Shown here in pieces: positions 30,829 to 39,174 of a stretch of DNA of 64,000 bases (positions within the stretch are counted from its first letter, which is position 1; each line of letters starts with the position of its first letter). Both the position numbers and the translations under genes were made by a program. A model generated the notes under the pieces. That model was not told the origin of the DNA. It saw nothing but the letters and a program-made list of their open reading frames with translations, and made no database searches. The DNA is from Pseudomaricurvus albidus (GTDB lineage: Bacteria > Pseudomonadota > Gammaproteobacteria > Pseudomonadales > Cellvibrionaceae), in assembly GCF_018863235.1 (NCBI RefSeq), contig NZ_JAHKRS010000007.1:62001-126000 (forward strand). The letters are read 5' to 3'.

Positions 30829-31263
30829 ATGTTTACTCGTTTGATGATCGTATTTCTTTCTTTCCTGGCCATATCAGACGTTGCTTTGGCCCGTGATGAC
30901 GCTCTGTTTCTCTCAGTGCAGGACGCCATGAATACACCGGCGGCCAAAGAGCAGCTTAACCAGGGGGTGAAGTTCTATTTTGGTGATAAAGCGCCTGGAT
31001 ACGTCAATGCCAAAGGCAGCTTTGTGGCCAATCGCAAAACCAATGCCTTTAATAAGTCTGACGAAGAGGCCTGTAAATGGGTATTTTTGTCTGCACTGGT
31101 TGCTTTGCGTGATCGCGCGCTGGCCGAAGGCGGCAATGCGGTGGTGAATATTCACAGCTTTTACAAGCAAAACAAATACATGAGTGATTCCGACTACGAG
31201 TGCCATGCGGGTGCCATTATGGCGGGTGTGGCCCTGAAGGGAACTGTGGTCACTCTGAAGTAA
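30829..31263 (+). CDS. Small periplasmic protein divergent from the APE operon, unknown function
   Basis: A 144-residue exported protein. The signal peptide MFTRLMIVFLSFLAISDVALA is cleaved near residue 21. The mature part has an alpha/beta domain with a helical middle (EEACKWVFLSALVALRDRALA) and a C-terminal strand region EGGNAVVNIHSFYKQNKYMS, then GAIMAGVALKGTVVTLK. Two Cys residues (about 84 and 126) could form a disulfide. Similar small proteins have been mislabelled as excinuclease ATPase subunits, and no ATPase motif is present. It starts with AAGGA 8 bases upstream and precedes the phosphopantetheinyl transferase by 13 bp. I infer a link to pigment assembly or export; no function is known to me. 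Confidence 0.8.
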   Translation: MFTRLMIVFLSFLAISDVALARDDALFLSVQDAMNTPAAKEQLNQGVKFYFGDKAPGYVNAKGSFVANRKTNAFNKSDEEACKWVFLSALVALRDRALAEGGNAVVNIHSFYKQNKYMSDSDYECHAGAIMAGVALKGTVVTLK

Positions 31264-31276
31264 CCCAGCCGCTATT

Positions 31277-32014
31277 ATGAGTAAGCCACATCTATCGCCG
31301 GCGTTGTGGATGTGGCGTGTTCCCCCTTTGGGCGATTCCGCCCTGCCGGTATGCTTGCCGACCTTGTCGACCGCGGAACAAGCCCTCTACCACACCATCA
31401 AATCGCCCCGTCGGCAGCGCGAATATCTGGCAGGTCACTATCTGCTGCGCAGGGTGTTAGACCATGTTTTGCCCGAGTGGCACGAGCAGCACCATTTTGA
31501 CCTGAATGATGACAACTGGTTGACCCTGATCGGGCCGCAGGCGGCTCGGTTGGATTTTAATCTTTCCCACAGTGGTGAGTGGGTGGCCTGTGCGGTGGGG
31601 CTCGATTGCCAGCTGGGTGTGGATATTGAGTCGCCTCGCAGGCGCCGTTCGTACAGGGCTTTGGCGGCGGAATACTTTGCGGAATCTGAAAGCCGGCAAT
31701 TGGCCGGGTTGCCAGAAGAGCAGTGTCGCCAAAGGTTTTACGAGTTGTGGACGCTAAAAGAAAGTTACCTTAAAGCCCGCAAACTGGGAATTTCCGCGAA
31801 GGAGCTGGGGACAGGCTTTGTGCCTGTGGCTGACCCGACCGTGGCTTGGTGTTGTTATCCCTTTCAGTGGCCCGATGGTCAGGGACAAAGGGTGTTTGGT
31901 GCGCTCACTGTATCGGAGCCCTTGGCGTTGACATTGGAAATACAGCAATTTTCTATGGACAAGGTTGAGCCTTTGCTGGTTTTGGCTCGGGAACCGTTGA
32001 CGCCAGACCGTTGA
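31277..32014 (+). CDS. 4'-phosphopantetheinyl transferase, Sfp/Gsp type (APE cluster)
   Basis: A 245-residue enzyme that moves 4'-phosphopantetheine from coenzyme A to the active Ser of the two APE carrier proteins. Motifs are LDFNLSHSGEWVACAVGLD (substrate loop), LGVDIESPRRRR with the Mg2+ Asp and Glu (about residues 113-118), and FYELWTLKESYLKARKLGIS with the conserved Lys-Glu-x-x-x-Lys (about residues 155-174). The length is Sfp-like and not the 120-residue AcpS type. It is 13 bp after the periplasmic protein gene in a plus-strand pair divergent from the main operon. Confidence 0.92.
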   Translation: MSKPHLSPALWMWRVPPLGDSALPVCLPTLSTAEQALYHTIKSPRRQREYLAGHYLLRRVLDHVLPEWHEQHHFDLNDDNWLTLIGPQAARLDFNLSHSGEWVACAVGLDCQLGVDIESPRRRRSYRALAAEYFAESESRQLAGLPEEQCRQRFYELWTLKESYLKARKLGISAKELGTGFVPVADPTVAWCCYPFQWPDGQGQRVFGALTVSEPLALTLEIQQFSMDKVEPLLVLAREPLTPDR

Positions 32015-32043
32015 CTGGCCTTGCTACAGCGTCGCATCGGGGT

Positions 32044-32349
32044 TCAAGAGGGACTGAGTGTGATCACTTTGGCAACACACTCGCGCTGCAGCGGTTCGTA
32101 GTCGGCTTCGATTTCTACTGCGACTCCCAATGCATTTTGGGCCAGGTGAAAGGCCCCCGGGTAATTCGGCTTCACCAGAATTTCTTGACGGGATGCTGCG
32201 CGACATTCCGGCGGGACACCGGAATCCAGACGCAGGCGGATTCCGATGTCATCGCCGGTCAGGGAGATGACCTTTCCCCGAATGGAGCGGTCATCGCCAT
32301 GGCTGGCAGCGGAGATCAGGAGTAACACGAGAATACTGAGTTGTTTCAT
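32044..32349 (-). CDS. Small exported protein downstream of uvrA, unknown function
   Basis: A 101-residue protein with a signal peptide (MKQLSILVLLLISAASHG) and a compact beta-rich domain (RGKVISLTGDDIGIRLRLDS, EIEADYEPLQRECVAKVITL) that resembles an OB-fold-like unit. Two Cys residues could form a disulfide. No family recognised. It lies 26 bp after uvrA on the same strand and converges with the transferase gene. It may simply share the uvrA transcript. Confidence 0.65.
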   Translation of the reverse strand: MKQLSILVLLLISAASHGDDRSIRGKVISLTGDDIGIRLRLDSGVPPECRAASRQEILVKPNYPGAFHLAQNALGVAVEIEADYEPLQRECVAKVITLSPS

Positions 32350-32375
32350 CCGAATCTCCGGTTAGATGTCACCGT

Positions 32376-35228
32376 CTATTTTTTCGACTTTTTCGGGGCA
32401 GGTTTCTTCTTCAGCAGGGGCTTCAGGAACCGTCCGGTGTGTGAGGCCTTGTTGTTGGCCACATCTTCAGGCGTCCCGGTGGCGATGATCTGACCACCGC
32501 CACTGCCGCCTTCAGGGCCGAGATCCACCAGCCAGTCTGCAGTTTTAATGACATCCAGATTGTGCTCAATCACCACCACGGTATTGCCGTGATCACGCAG
32601 TCGATGCAGAACATTCAACAGCTGCTGGATGTCATGAAAGTGTAGACCAGTAGTGGGTTCATCGAGAATGTAGAGTGTCTGACCGGTATCCCGTTTGGAC
32701 AGTTCCTTGGCCAGTTTGACTCGCTGGGCTTCACCGCCGGACAGGGTCGTTGCTGCCTGTCCGAGACGGATATAGGACAGACCCACATCAATCAGAGTTT
32801 GAAGTTTTTTCGCGACGGATGGAATGGCGTCGAAAAACTCCCGGGCGTCTTCAACCGTCAGATCCAGCGCTTCGTGGATGTTTTTCCCTTTGTACTGGAT
32901 CTCCAGCGTTTCGCGGTTGTAACGTTTGCCCTTACACACGTCACAGGGGACATAGACATCCGGCAGGAAATGCATTTCCACCTTGACCACACCGTCGCCC
33001 TGACAGGCTTCACAGCGTCCGCCTTTGACGTTGAAGCTAAAACGTCCGGGCTTGTAGCCACGGGAGCGGGCTTCCTGAGTGCCGGCAAACAGTTCCCGAA
33101 TCGGGGTGAAAATACCGGTGTAGGTGGCGGGGTTGGAGCGAGGCGTACGACCAATGGGACTCTGGTCAATATCCACACACTTGTCGAACAAATCCATATT
33201 GTGGATGGCTTTGTGCGGCGCAGGGGTCAGGGTGGTGGCGCCATTCAAAGCGGTAGCGGCCAGTGGATACAGGGTGGTATTCACCAGAGTGGACTTGCCT
33301 GAACCGGATACGCCGGTGACGCAGGTCATCAGGCCCGCAGGGATTTTCAGTGTCACATCCTGCAGGTTGTTGCCGGTGGCGCCCTCCAGAATCAGTTCCT
33401 TGTCCTCGTTGTAGGGCGTGCGCTTGGCGGGAACTTCGATTTCCACTTCACCGGACAGGTATTTTCCGGTCAGCGATTTGGGGTTGGACATCACCTCGTT
33501 GAGGGTGCCCTGGGCCACAACTTCGCCACCGTGTACGCCGGCACCCGGGCCGATATCGAGAATGTAATCTGCCTGCCGAATGGCGTCTTCATCGTGCTCT
33601 ACCACGATCACCGTGTTGCCGATGTCCCGCAAGTGAAGCAGGGTTTTCAGCAGACGATCGTTGTCCCGCTGGTGCAGACCAATGGACGGTTCGTCGAGAA
33701 TATACATCACGCCCACCAGGCCGGCACCGATCTGGCTGGCGAGACGAATGCGCTGGGCTTCGCCGCCGGAGAGGGTTTCGGCACTGCGGCTCAAGGTCAG
33801 GTAGTTCAGTCCCACATCCACCAAAAAGCTGAAACGGTCGCGCAGTTCTTTCAGAATTTTGTCGGCAATTTTGCCTCGGGCACCGGGCAGTTTCAGGTGG
33901 TTGAAATAATCGTATGCCTCGCCCACCGGCAGCTCGGTAATCTGGGGCAGGGTGCGCTCGTCAATAAACACATTGCGGGCGTCCCGACGCAGACGGGTGC
34001 CTTCACATTCCGGACAGTTCTGGCTGGAAACGTATTTGGCCAGTTCATCACGAACGCTCTGGGAGTCGGTCTCTTTATAGCGGCGATTCATGTTGTTAAT
34101 CACACCTTCAAAGGTGTGATTGCGTTGATGCACATCGCCGCGGTCGTTGGTGTAACTGAAGTTAATGACTTCCTTGCCGGAGCCAAACAGAATCGCGTCC
34201 TGATGTTTTTTGCTCAGTTTCTGCCAGGGGGTATCAATGGAGAAACCGTAGTGGTCTGACAGGGAGTTGAGCAGATGGAAGTAGTAAAAGTTGCGTCTGT
34301 CCCAGCCCCGGATGGCACCTTCTGCCAGAGAGGCCTCGGGAAATTGAATGACTTTCTTGATGTCGAAAAACTGGCTCACACCCAGACCGTCACAGCTGGG
34401 GCAGGCGCCTGCGGGATTGTTAAAGGAAAACAGGCGCGGTTCCAGTTCGGTCAGGGAGTAATCACACACGGGACAGGCGTGCTTCGCAGAGAAGGTGCGG
34501 TCGTCTTCTTCGCCGTCCATAAAGCTGATGGCGGCGGTACCATCGGTGAGATGCAGGGCAGTCTCAAACGACTCCGCCAGCCGAATTTGCAGGTCGTCGC
34601 GGACTTTGAATCGGTCAACGACCACTTCAATGGTGTGCTTTTTCTTTTTATCCAGCTCGGGCGTGTCGTCAAGGTCGACCACAACACCGTCGATACGGGC
34701 ACGGATAAAACCATCCCGGCGCAGCTGTTCAAAGGTGTGCAGGTGTTCGCCTTTACGGTCTCTGACAACGGGGGCCAGCAGCATGATCTTGGTGCCTTCC
34801 GGCAGAGCCAGGACATGATCCACCATTTCGCTGATGGTCTGGGCCGCCAGAGGCTCTCCGTGGATTGGGCAGCGCGGTTCACCGACGCGGGCATACAGCA
34901 GTCGCAGGTAATCGTAGATCTCGGTGATGGTGCCCACGGTAGAGCGGGGGTTGTGCGAGGTGGACTTCTGTTCGATGGAAATGGCCGGGCTCAGGCCTTC
35001 GACGTGATCCACATCGGGCTTTTCCATCATGGACAGGAACTGGCGGGCGTAAGTAGAAAGAGACTCCACATAGCGACGCTGACCCTCGGCGTAGAGCGTA
35101 TCAAACGCCAGAGATGACTTGCCAGAACCCGACAGGCCGGTAATGACGATCAGCTTGTCACGGGGAAGGTCGATATCCAGGTTTTTCAGGTTGTGGGTGC
35201 GCGCACCGCGAACGTAAATCGTATCCAC
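32376..35228 (-). CDS. uvrA: Excinuclease ABC subunit A
   Basis: The 950-residue damage-recognition ATPase of nucleotide excision repair, acting as a dimer with UvrB. There are two ABC modules: Walker [21 protein letters not shown] (residues 29-48) with signature [16 protein letters not shown] and Walker [20 protein letters not shown]; and a second with [36 protein letters not shown] and [20 protein letters not shown]. Zinc ligands are CPVC/CPSC in the first module and CEAC/CDVC in the second. Length is close to E. coli UvrA (940). The Lys-rich tail ([11 protein letters not shown]) is a small extension. No LexA box was seen upstream. Confidence 0.98.
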   Translation of the reverse strand: MDTIYVRGARTHNLKNLDIDLPRDKLIVITGLSGSGKSSLAFDTLYAEGQRRYVESLSTYARQFLSMMEKPDVDHVEGLSPAISIEQKSTSHNPRSTVGTITEIYDYLRLLYARVGEPRCPIHGEPLAAQTISEMVDHVLALPEGTKIMLLAPVVRDRKGEHLHTFEQLRRDGFIRARIDGVVVDLDDTPELDKKKKHTIEVVVDRFKVRDDLQIRLAESFETALHLTDGTAAISFMDGEEDDRTFSAKHACPVCDYSLTELEPRLFSFNNPAGACPSCDGLGVSQFFDIKKVIQFPEASLAEGAIRGWDRRNFYYFHLLNSLSDHYGFSIDTPWQKLSKKHQDAILFGSGKEVINFSYTNDRGDVHQRNHTFEGVINNMNRRYKETDSQSVRDELAKYVSSQNCPECEGTRLRRDARNVFIDERTLPQITELPVGEAYDYFNHLKLPGARGKIADKILKELRDRFSFLVDVGLNYLTLSRSAETLSGGEAQRIRLASQIGAGLVGVMYILDEPSIGLHQRDNDRLLKTLLHLRDIGNTVIVVEHDEDAIRQADYILDIGPGAGVHGGEVVAQGTLNEVMSNPKSLTGKYLSGEVEIEVPAKRTPYNEDKELILEGATGNNLQDVTLKIPAGLMTCVTGVSGSGKSTLVNTTLYPLAATALNGATTLTPAPHKAIHNMDLFDKCVDIDQSPIGRTPRSNPATYTGIFTPIRELFAGTQEARSRGYKPGRFSFNVKGGRCEACQGDGVVKVEMHFLPDVYVPCDVCKGKRYNRETLEIQYKGKNIHEALDLTVEDAREFFDAIPSVAKKLQTLIDVGLSYIRLGQAATTLSGGEAQRVKLAKELSKRDTGQTLYILDEPTTGLHFHDIQQLLNVLHRLRDHGNTVVVIEHNLDVIKTADWLVDLGPEGGSGGGQIIATGTPEDVANNKASHTGRFLKPLLKKKPAPKKSKK

Positions 35229-35538
35229 AGAAAATCCAGTCCAGTTTATGAGGGCAAATGCCTAAGAGCAGAAGCCACAGGGCAAAAGTTGCAAACGGTC
35301 AAGTATACGCGTTTTTCGGGTTTTTGGGTCAGCTTGTTAAGTAACTACTTGTGAAGCGGGTGGTGAGATGGACTGCCAGACTGTCGCAATTACCACTTGT
35401 CCCGGTGGCGCATATTTCTTTTTCTGGTTCAGGCCATTTGTAACAAAAAGTTCATTTTAGATTGCCAAACTCTGCCGAAATAGATACTGGCTCGTCCCTG
35501 TCCCGGTTTGATTCCGCCCCGATATAAGGTAGTTCTGC
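35229..35538. other. Divergent intergenic region, uvrA / chemotaxis receptor
   Basis: These 310 bp carry the promoters of both flanking genes. A GCCGAAAT around 35472 resembles the -10 of a FliA (sigma-28) promoter, as expected for a chemotaxis receptor, but no TAAA element is at the right distance. No repeat, RNA gene or LexA site was recognised. Confidence 0.3.
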
Positions 35539-37155
35539 ATGACGTTAAGAGTGCGTACAAAGCTTATCCTGCTGACAGTCATTCCCCTGTTGGCAGCGCT
35601 GTTTATTGCTGTGTTGGGAGTGACATCTCTTTCTACAGTGACCAAAACAACCACCGCAATGAAGGACGAGAGGCTGGTGCCGGTCTGGCGCCTGCATAGA
35701 ATCTCCCGTCAGTACACAGAAGGCGTGGTAGATCTGGCACAGAAAACCCGTGCCCAAATGATGTTTTGGGGGGAGGCAAAAGCGGGGTTGAATAAAGCGG
35801 CAGCGATCATTGAACAGGAATGGGCCGTATATCTCGCCGGACCGCTGACCGAGCAGGAACAGGCCATTCTGGCTTCGAATCCACAGGCCATCGAGAATGC
35901 CAGGGCCAGTATCCTTCGTCTGCAGGGGTTTATCGAAGAACAATCCCGCTATGGCATGGGAAATTATGTGGATCTGGAGTTGTATAAAGCCGTTGACCCT
36001 GTGCTGAACATGATCGAAGCCCTGGTCCGTGAGCAGGAGAGTCTGGCAGAACAGGCCAGTAATCATGCCGAGAGCGTCTCTGAGGCGAGTATCCAGCAGC
36101 TCATGGGCGCAGTCGCCGGTTTGATGTTGCTGGCGCTCGCGCTGGGCTGGTGGCTGAATTCAGGCATCACCCGCCGGATGAATCGCATGTTGTCGGTGAT
36201 TACGGATATCGAGAACAGCAAGGATCTGTCGATTCGTGCTGACTTGCCGCAAGGTGATGAGTTCGGTGATATGGGGCGCCGCTTTGACCGGATGATGGCA
36301 GAGATTGGCCAGCTCATGGGCCAGTTGCAACAGATGGGACTGAACCTGACACAGGCGGCTGAAAACCTGTTGCAGGTTAACGAACAAAATAAACGTCAGG
36401 CTCAGGATCAGTCTGGTGAAATTGCCACCATGGTTGAAGGTATGAGTCAGATGCAGGCCGCCGCCGACGTGGTGCTGCAAAATGTCGGTGCTGCCGATGA
36501 AGTGAGTCGCGGGGCTCAGGAAATGGCAGAAACCGGCGATCAAACCGTTCAGGATACGGTTGCAGCGATTAAGCATGTGGCTGATGTGGTCAATAAAGCG
36601 GCTGAAGGAATGGACACGCTCAAGCGCGATAGCGATAACATCGGTACGGTACTCGAAGTAATTAAGTCCATTGCGGAACAGACCAATTTACTCGCCTTGA
36701 ATGCTGCCATTGAAGCGGCCCGGGCGGGAGAGCAGGGGCGGGGGTTTGCCGTGGTGGCGGATGAGGTTCGTCAGTTGGCCAGTCGCACGTCTTCATCCAC
36801 CCAGGAGATTCAGGAAATCATCAGCAATATTCAGCAGGGAACGTCCCGGGCTTCCCAGCAGATGCTGGAAGGCTCTCGGGCAACCGACCATGCGGTGTTG
36901 CAGGCGCAAAGAGCCGGTGAGTCCCTGGATGCCATTATGCAGGGCTTCAGGACCATCAGTGCTCGTTCAGGTGATATCAGGGCTGCCAGTGATGGGCAGC
37001 GGGATCTGGTGGTGCGGGTCGGTTCGGGTGCCGAGCGGATTGATGAGCTGGCTCAACAGGGGGCGTCCTTGTCCCATGACGCGCTCGATACCAGTCGTCT
37101 GGTTTCGGATATGGCCGTTGAACTGGGTGCAAAATTGCGGGCCTTTAACGTATAA
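35539..37155 (+). CDS. Methyl-accepting chemotaxis protein
   Basis: A 538-residue membrane chemoreceptor. TM1 ([20 protein letters not shown], residues 9-28) is followed by a periplasmic four-helix-bundle domain (about 35-190), TM2 ([20 protein letters not shown], about 189-208), a HAMP domain ([20 protein letters not shown]) and a long coiled-coil signalling domain. The hairpin tip [20 protein letters not shown] followed by [20 protein letters not shown] is the CheA/CheW contact region. It has no CheR-binding pentapeptide at the C-terminus (ends RAFNV). The ligand is not predictable. It is not near other chemotaxis genes in this window. The start ATG lies 11 bp after a GATATAAGG site. Confidence 0.95.
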   Translation: MTLRVRTKLILLTVIPLLAALFIAVLGVTSLSTVTKTTTAMKDERLVPVWRLHRISRQYTEGVVDLAQKTRAQMMFWGEAKAGLNKAAAIIEQEWAVYLAGPLTEQEQAILASNPQAIENARASILRLQGFIEEQSRYGMGNYVDLELYKAVDPVLNMIEALVREQESLAEQASNHAESVSEASIQQLMGAVAGLMLLALALGWWLNSGITRRMNRMLSVITDIENSKDLSIRADLPQGDEFGDMGRRFDRMMAEIGQLMGQLQQMGLNLTQAAENLLQVNEQNKRQAQDQSGEIATMVEGMSQMQAAADVVLQNVGAADEVSRGAQEMAETGDQTVQDTVAAIKHVADVVNKAAEGMDTLKRDSDNIGTVLEVIKSIAEQTNLLALNAAIEAARAGEQGRGFAVVADEVRQLASRTSSSTQEIQEIISNIQQGTSRASQQMLEGSRATDHAVLQAQRAGESLDAIMQGFRTISARSGDIRAASDGQRDLVVRVGSGAERIDELAQQGASLSHDALDTSRLVSDMAVELGAKLRAFNV

Positions 37156-37249
37156 CCATCCTTCAATTTGTTGCAGTTATTGTCGCTACCCGTTGTGGCT
37201 GTCTGTTACTGTAGGCGCTTGTATTTTTTACACAGGGACAGGGAGCAGA

Positions 37250-38248
37250 ATGTATACCGATGAAGATTTAAACCGTGCCGTAGATCAGGGGATTTTTACC
37301 ACAGATTCCGTTAACAGTTTTCGGCAGATGGTCACGCAGGGGAGACATTCTTCCGTCGCAGACGAAGAAAACTTTCGTTTGATTGGCGGTTTCAACGATA
37401 TTTTTGTGGTGATTGCCTGTCTGATCCTGACGTATTCTGCCTCCTGGGTTGCCAAGACCATAGCGCCGGTTCTGGGACCTCTGGTGATGGCTGTGATGGC
37501 CTGGGGTTTGGCCGAGTTCTTTGTTTTGCGACGCAAGATGGCGCTGCCGGCGATCGTGTTGTTGCTGTTGTTTGTCTGGGGTGTGTTCTCGGCTTGTATC
37601 ACGGCTCTGGGCAGTGAAAGCTCCTCTACCCTGGTGGTGGCGATGGCTGTGTCTGCATTGGCCACGGCCGTCCATTGGTGGCGTTTTCAGGTGCCGATTA
37701 CCGTTGCCGCCGGTATGGCGACAGTGGTTGGATTTGCCTTCTACGGGATCTTGTCGGCATTTCCTCAATCCAGAGACTGGTTAACCGCAATTATTTTTCT
37801 CGGTGGTCTGATTACCTTTGTTATCGCCATGCGCTGGGATATGTCTGACCGCGAGCGAGTGACCCGGCGTTCGGATGTGGCCTTTTGGTTGCACTTGCTC
37901 TCCGCTCCGTTGATTGTTCACCCTGTGTTTTACAGTCTGGGGGTTTTGAGAGGAGACGACAGTGCTGGAAACGTTCTCGCCATTGTCCTGGTCTATTTGG
38001 TGATGACGCTGGTTTCACTGGTGATTGATCGACGTGCGTTTATGGTGTCTTCACTGGCCTATGTGCTCTATGCAGTCTCTTCCCTGTTTGAGCATTATGG
38101 CGGTGTTGGTGGCAATCTGGCGATTACCGGTATCATCATCGGTGGGGCGCTGATTTTATTGGCTGGTTTTTGGCACAATGCCCGCGGCGTTTTGGTTGCC
38201 CGGTTGCCGCGGTCGATCCAGAGTCGCGTGCCGGTTTTAAACCAATAA
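37250..38248 (+). CDS. Multi-pass membrane protein, unknown function
   Basis: A 332-residue integral membrane protein, starting at the ATG at 37250 with GGGAG at 37241-37245. The frame stays open far upstream, but that part lies inside the receptor gene in another frame. The N-terminal 45 residues are soluble (MYTDEDLNRAVDQGIFTTDS VNSFRQM...). About ten helices then follow, for example FNDIFVVIACLILTYSASWV, PAIVLLLLFVWGVFSACITA and LVYLVMTLVSLVIDRRAFMV. The N-terminal soluble part and helix pattern recall DUF2157-type proteins, but I would not assign a family. It is 94 bp after the chemoreceptor and could be cotranscribed. Confidence 0.75.
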   Translation: MYTDEDLNRAVDQGIFTTDSVNSFRQMVTQGRHSSVADEENFRLIGGFNDIFVVIACLILTYSASWVAKTIAPVLGPLVMAVMAWGLAEFFVLRRKMALPAIVLLLLFVWGVFSACITALGSESSSTLVVAMAVSALATAVHWWRFQVPITVAAGMATVVGFAFYGILSAFPQSRDWLTAIIFLGGLITFVIAMRWDMSDRERVTRRSDVAFWLHLLSAPLIVHPVFYSLGVLRGDDSAGNVLAIVLVYLVMTLVSLVIDRRAFMVSSLAYVLYAVSSLFEHYGGVGGNLAITGIIIGGALILLAGFWHNARGVLVARLPRSIQSRVPVLNQ

Positions 38249-38284
38249 AACAGGACGTTATACAGGCAGGGGACGGTATGTAGC

Positions 38285-38689
38285 CTATTTGTTTTTTGAG
38301 GGTGGGCTTTTTTCCGTTTCCATTGAGGGATCGGTATGCCCGCCCCAAACCTCACTGACGACATGATCACGGATATTGCCGTCCAAAAAGCGGTAATACC
38401 CTTCTTTAAAGGTGGTGTTCCAATCGTGTGAAACATCACCCCCGTGTTTCAGAATGATATTTTCCAATCCCTCCAGATTGCACTCCATGGCATCGTAGGC
38501 AATATGAAGTGTGTTTGAGGTGGCTTCATAGGATGCACTGTCAACGCCATAGGTGGTTTCGATTTCATTGAGCATCGCGCGTTCGTTACTGCTGTCGATG
38601 CCTTCAAGTTTTAGGTGTCTGACCACAAGATGAACTGCGCGGGTTTCGGGTGTGTTTTTTGAACTCTCTGAGCTATCTGAAGTATCCAT
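38285..38689 (-). CDS. HMA-like small protein lacking the metal-binding CxxC
   Basis: A 134-residue cytoplasmic protein. Residues about 17-90 have the beta-alpha-beta-beta-alpha-beta order of heavy-metal-associated domains (TRAVHLVVRHLKLEGIDSSN, YGVDSASYEATSNTLHIAYD, LEGLENIILKHGGDVSH). The loop that normally holds CxxC reads HLKLEG, with no Cys pair. His residues at the domain end (KHGGDVSHDW) and in the tail (DHVVSEVWGGHTD) are possible ligands. The C-terminal 15 residues are low complexity (SMETEKSPPSKNK). It lies 53 bp after the ferritin-like gene on the same strand, with a hairpin between them. A metal-related role is inferred from the neighbours. Confidence 0.7.
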   Translation of the reverse strand: MDTSDSSESSKNTPETRAVHLVVRHLKLEGIDSSNERAMLNEIETTYGVDSASYEATSNTLHIAYDAMECNLEGLENIILKHGGDVSHDWNTTFKEGYYRFLDGNIRDHVVSEVWGGHTDPSMETEKSPPSKNK

Positions 38690-38701
38690 AACGGTTTATC
38701 C

Positions 38702-38732
38702 AACACCATTTTGGCTGTTGCAATATGGTGTT
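38702..38732. repeat. Intercistronic hairpin between ferritin-like and HMA-like genes
   Basis: AACACCAT and ATGGTGTT form an 8-bp perfect stem with a 15-nt loop. It lies in the 53-bp gap and would sit in the mRNA just ahead of the HMA-like start codon, where it could set relative expression of the two genes. Confidence 0.4.
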
Positions 38733-38742
38733 ATTCAAGATG

Positions 38743-39030
38743 TTATTTGTGGGCGATGGGTTTGTCCGTGAAGAGATAATCTTTCAGCTCGCTGTCAAAC
38801 CTTGGGTCTTTGCGTCGAATCCATTCCAGCACCATGGCCGCGTGTTCTTTCTCTTCATCCCGGTTATGTTCGAGTATGGCTTTGAGTTCATCGTCTTTGC
38901 AGGCATCGACCCTCTGGTTGTACCAGTCCACGGCTTCTAACTCTTCCATAAGTGAGACGATAGCCCGGTGCATATCGCGGGTGGCGTCGCTCAGTTCACT
39001 GATCGGCTCGTGATAACCTTCATTAGACAT
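38743..39030 (-). CDS. Encapsulated-ferritin-like protein (EncFtn family) without a targeting tail
   Basis: A 95-residue two-helix ferritin-like protein. It matches the encapsulin cargo EncFtn of Rhodospirillum rubrum along its length: SLMEELEAVDWYNQRVDA (residues 26-43), AILEHNRDEEKEHAAMVLEW (51-70) and a C-terminal YLFTDKP. The expected ferroxidase ligands are present (Glu30, Glu60 and His63 here, plus Trp36-Tyr37). EncFtn forms a ring decamer that oxidises Fe(II) at dimer interfaces and normally feeds mineral into an encapsulin shell. Here the protein ends at PIAHK with no targeting extension, and no shell gene is within this window. It is followed by an HMA-like gene and diverges from a ZIP transporter gene. 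Confidence 0.88.
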   Translation of the reverse strand: MSNEGYHEPISELSDATRDMHRAIVSLMEELEAVDWYNQRVDACKDDELKAILEHNRDEEKEHAAMVLEWIRRKDPRFDSELKDYLFTDKPIAHK

Positions 39031-39052
39031 AAGGCTCCTCCCTTGATGTGTT

Positions 39053-39071
39053 GATTTGAATAATCATCAGT
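39053..39071. promoter_or_regulatory. Weak Fur-like site in the ferritin-like / ZIP intergenic region
   Basis: GATTTGAATAATCATCAGT matches the 19-bp Fur consensus at 12 positions, best in the AATAATCAT half. It lies 23 bp upstream of the ferritin-like start codon, in the 144-bp divergent region shared with the ZIP transporter gene. Confidence 0.25.
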
Positions 39072-39174
39072 CTGAACTAACAATATAGACCCAGAGGCAT
39101 AAAACACAACGTGGCCTGTGCAGGTCCGGATACAGGCACGAAAACGATGGCGGGACCTACACGGATGATGATGC

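Noticed and set aside
34275-35117. Long plus-strand frame (280 codons) opposite uvrA
   Set aside because: Antisense shadow of a highly conserved gene; composition (runs of Val, Gly, His, Gln) is typical of the reverse frame of GC-biased coding DNA.
35440-35490. FliA (sigma-28) promoter for the chemoreceptor
   Set aside because: GCCGAAAT resembles the -10 but no TAAA-like -35 lies 15 bp upstream.
36701-37249. 5' extension of the 37250 membrane-protein frame
   Set aside because: It lies within the chemoreceptor gene in another frame and is rich in Arg, Pro and Trp, unlike a real N-terminus; GGGAG before the ATG at 37250 fits the start.
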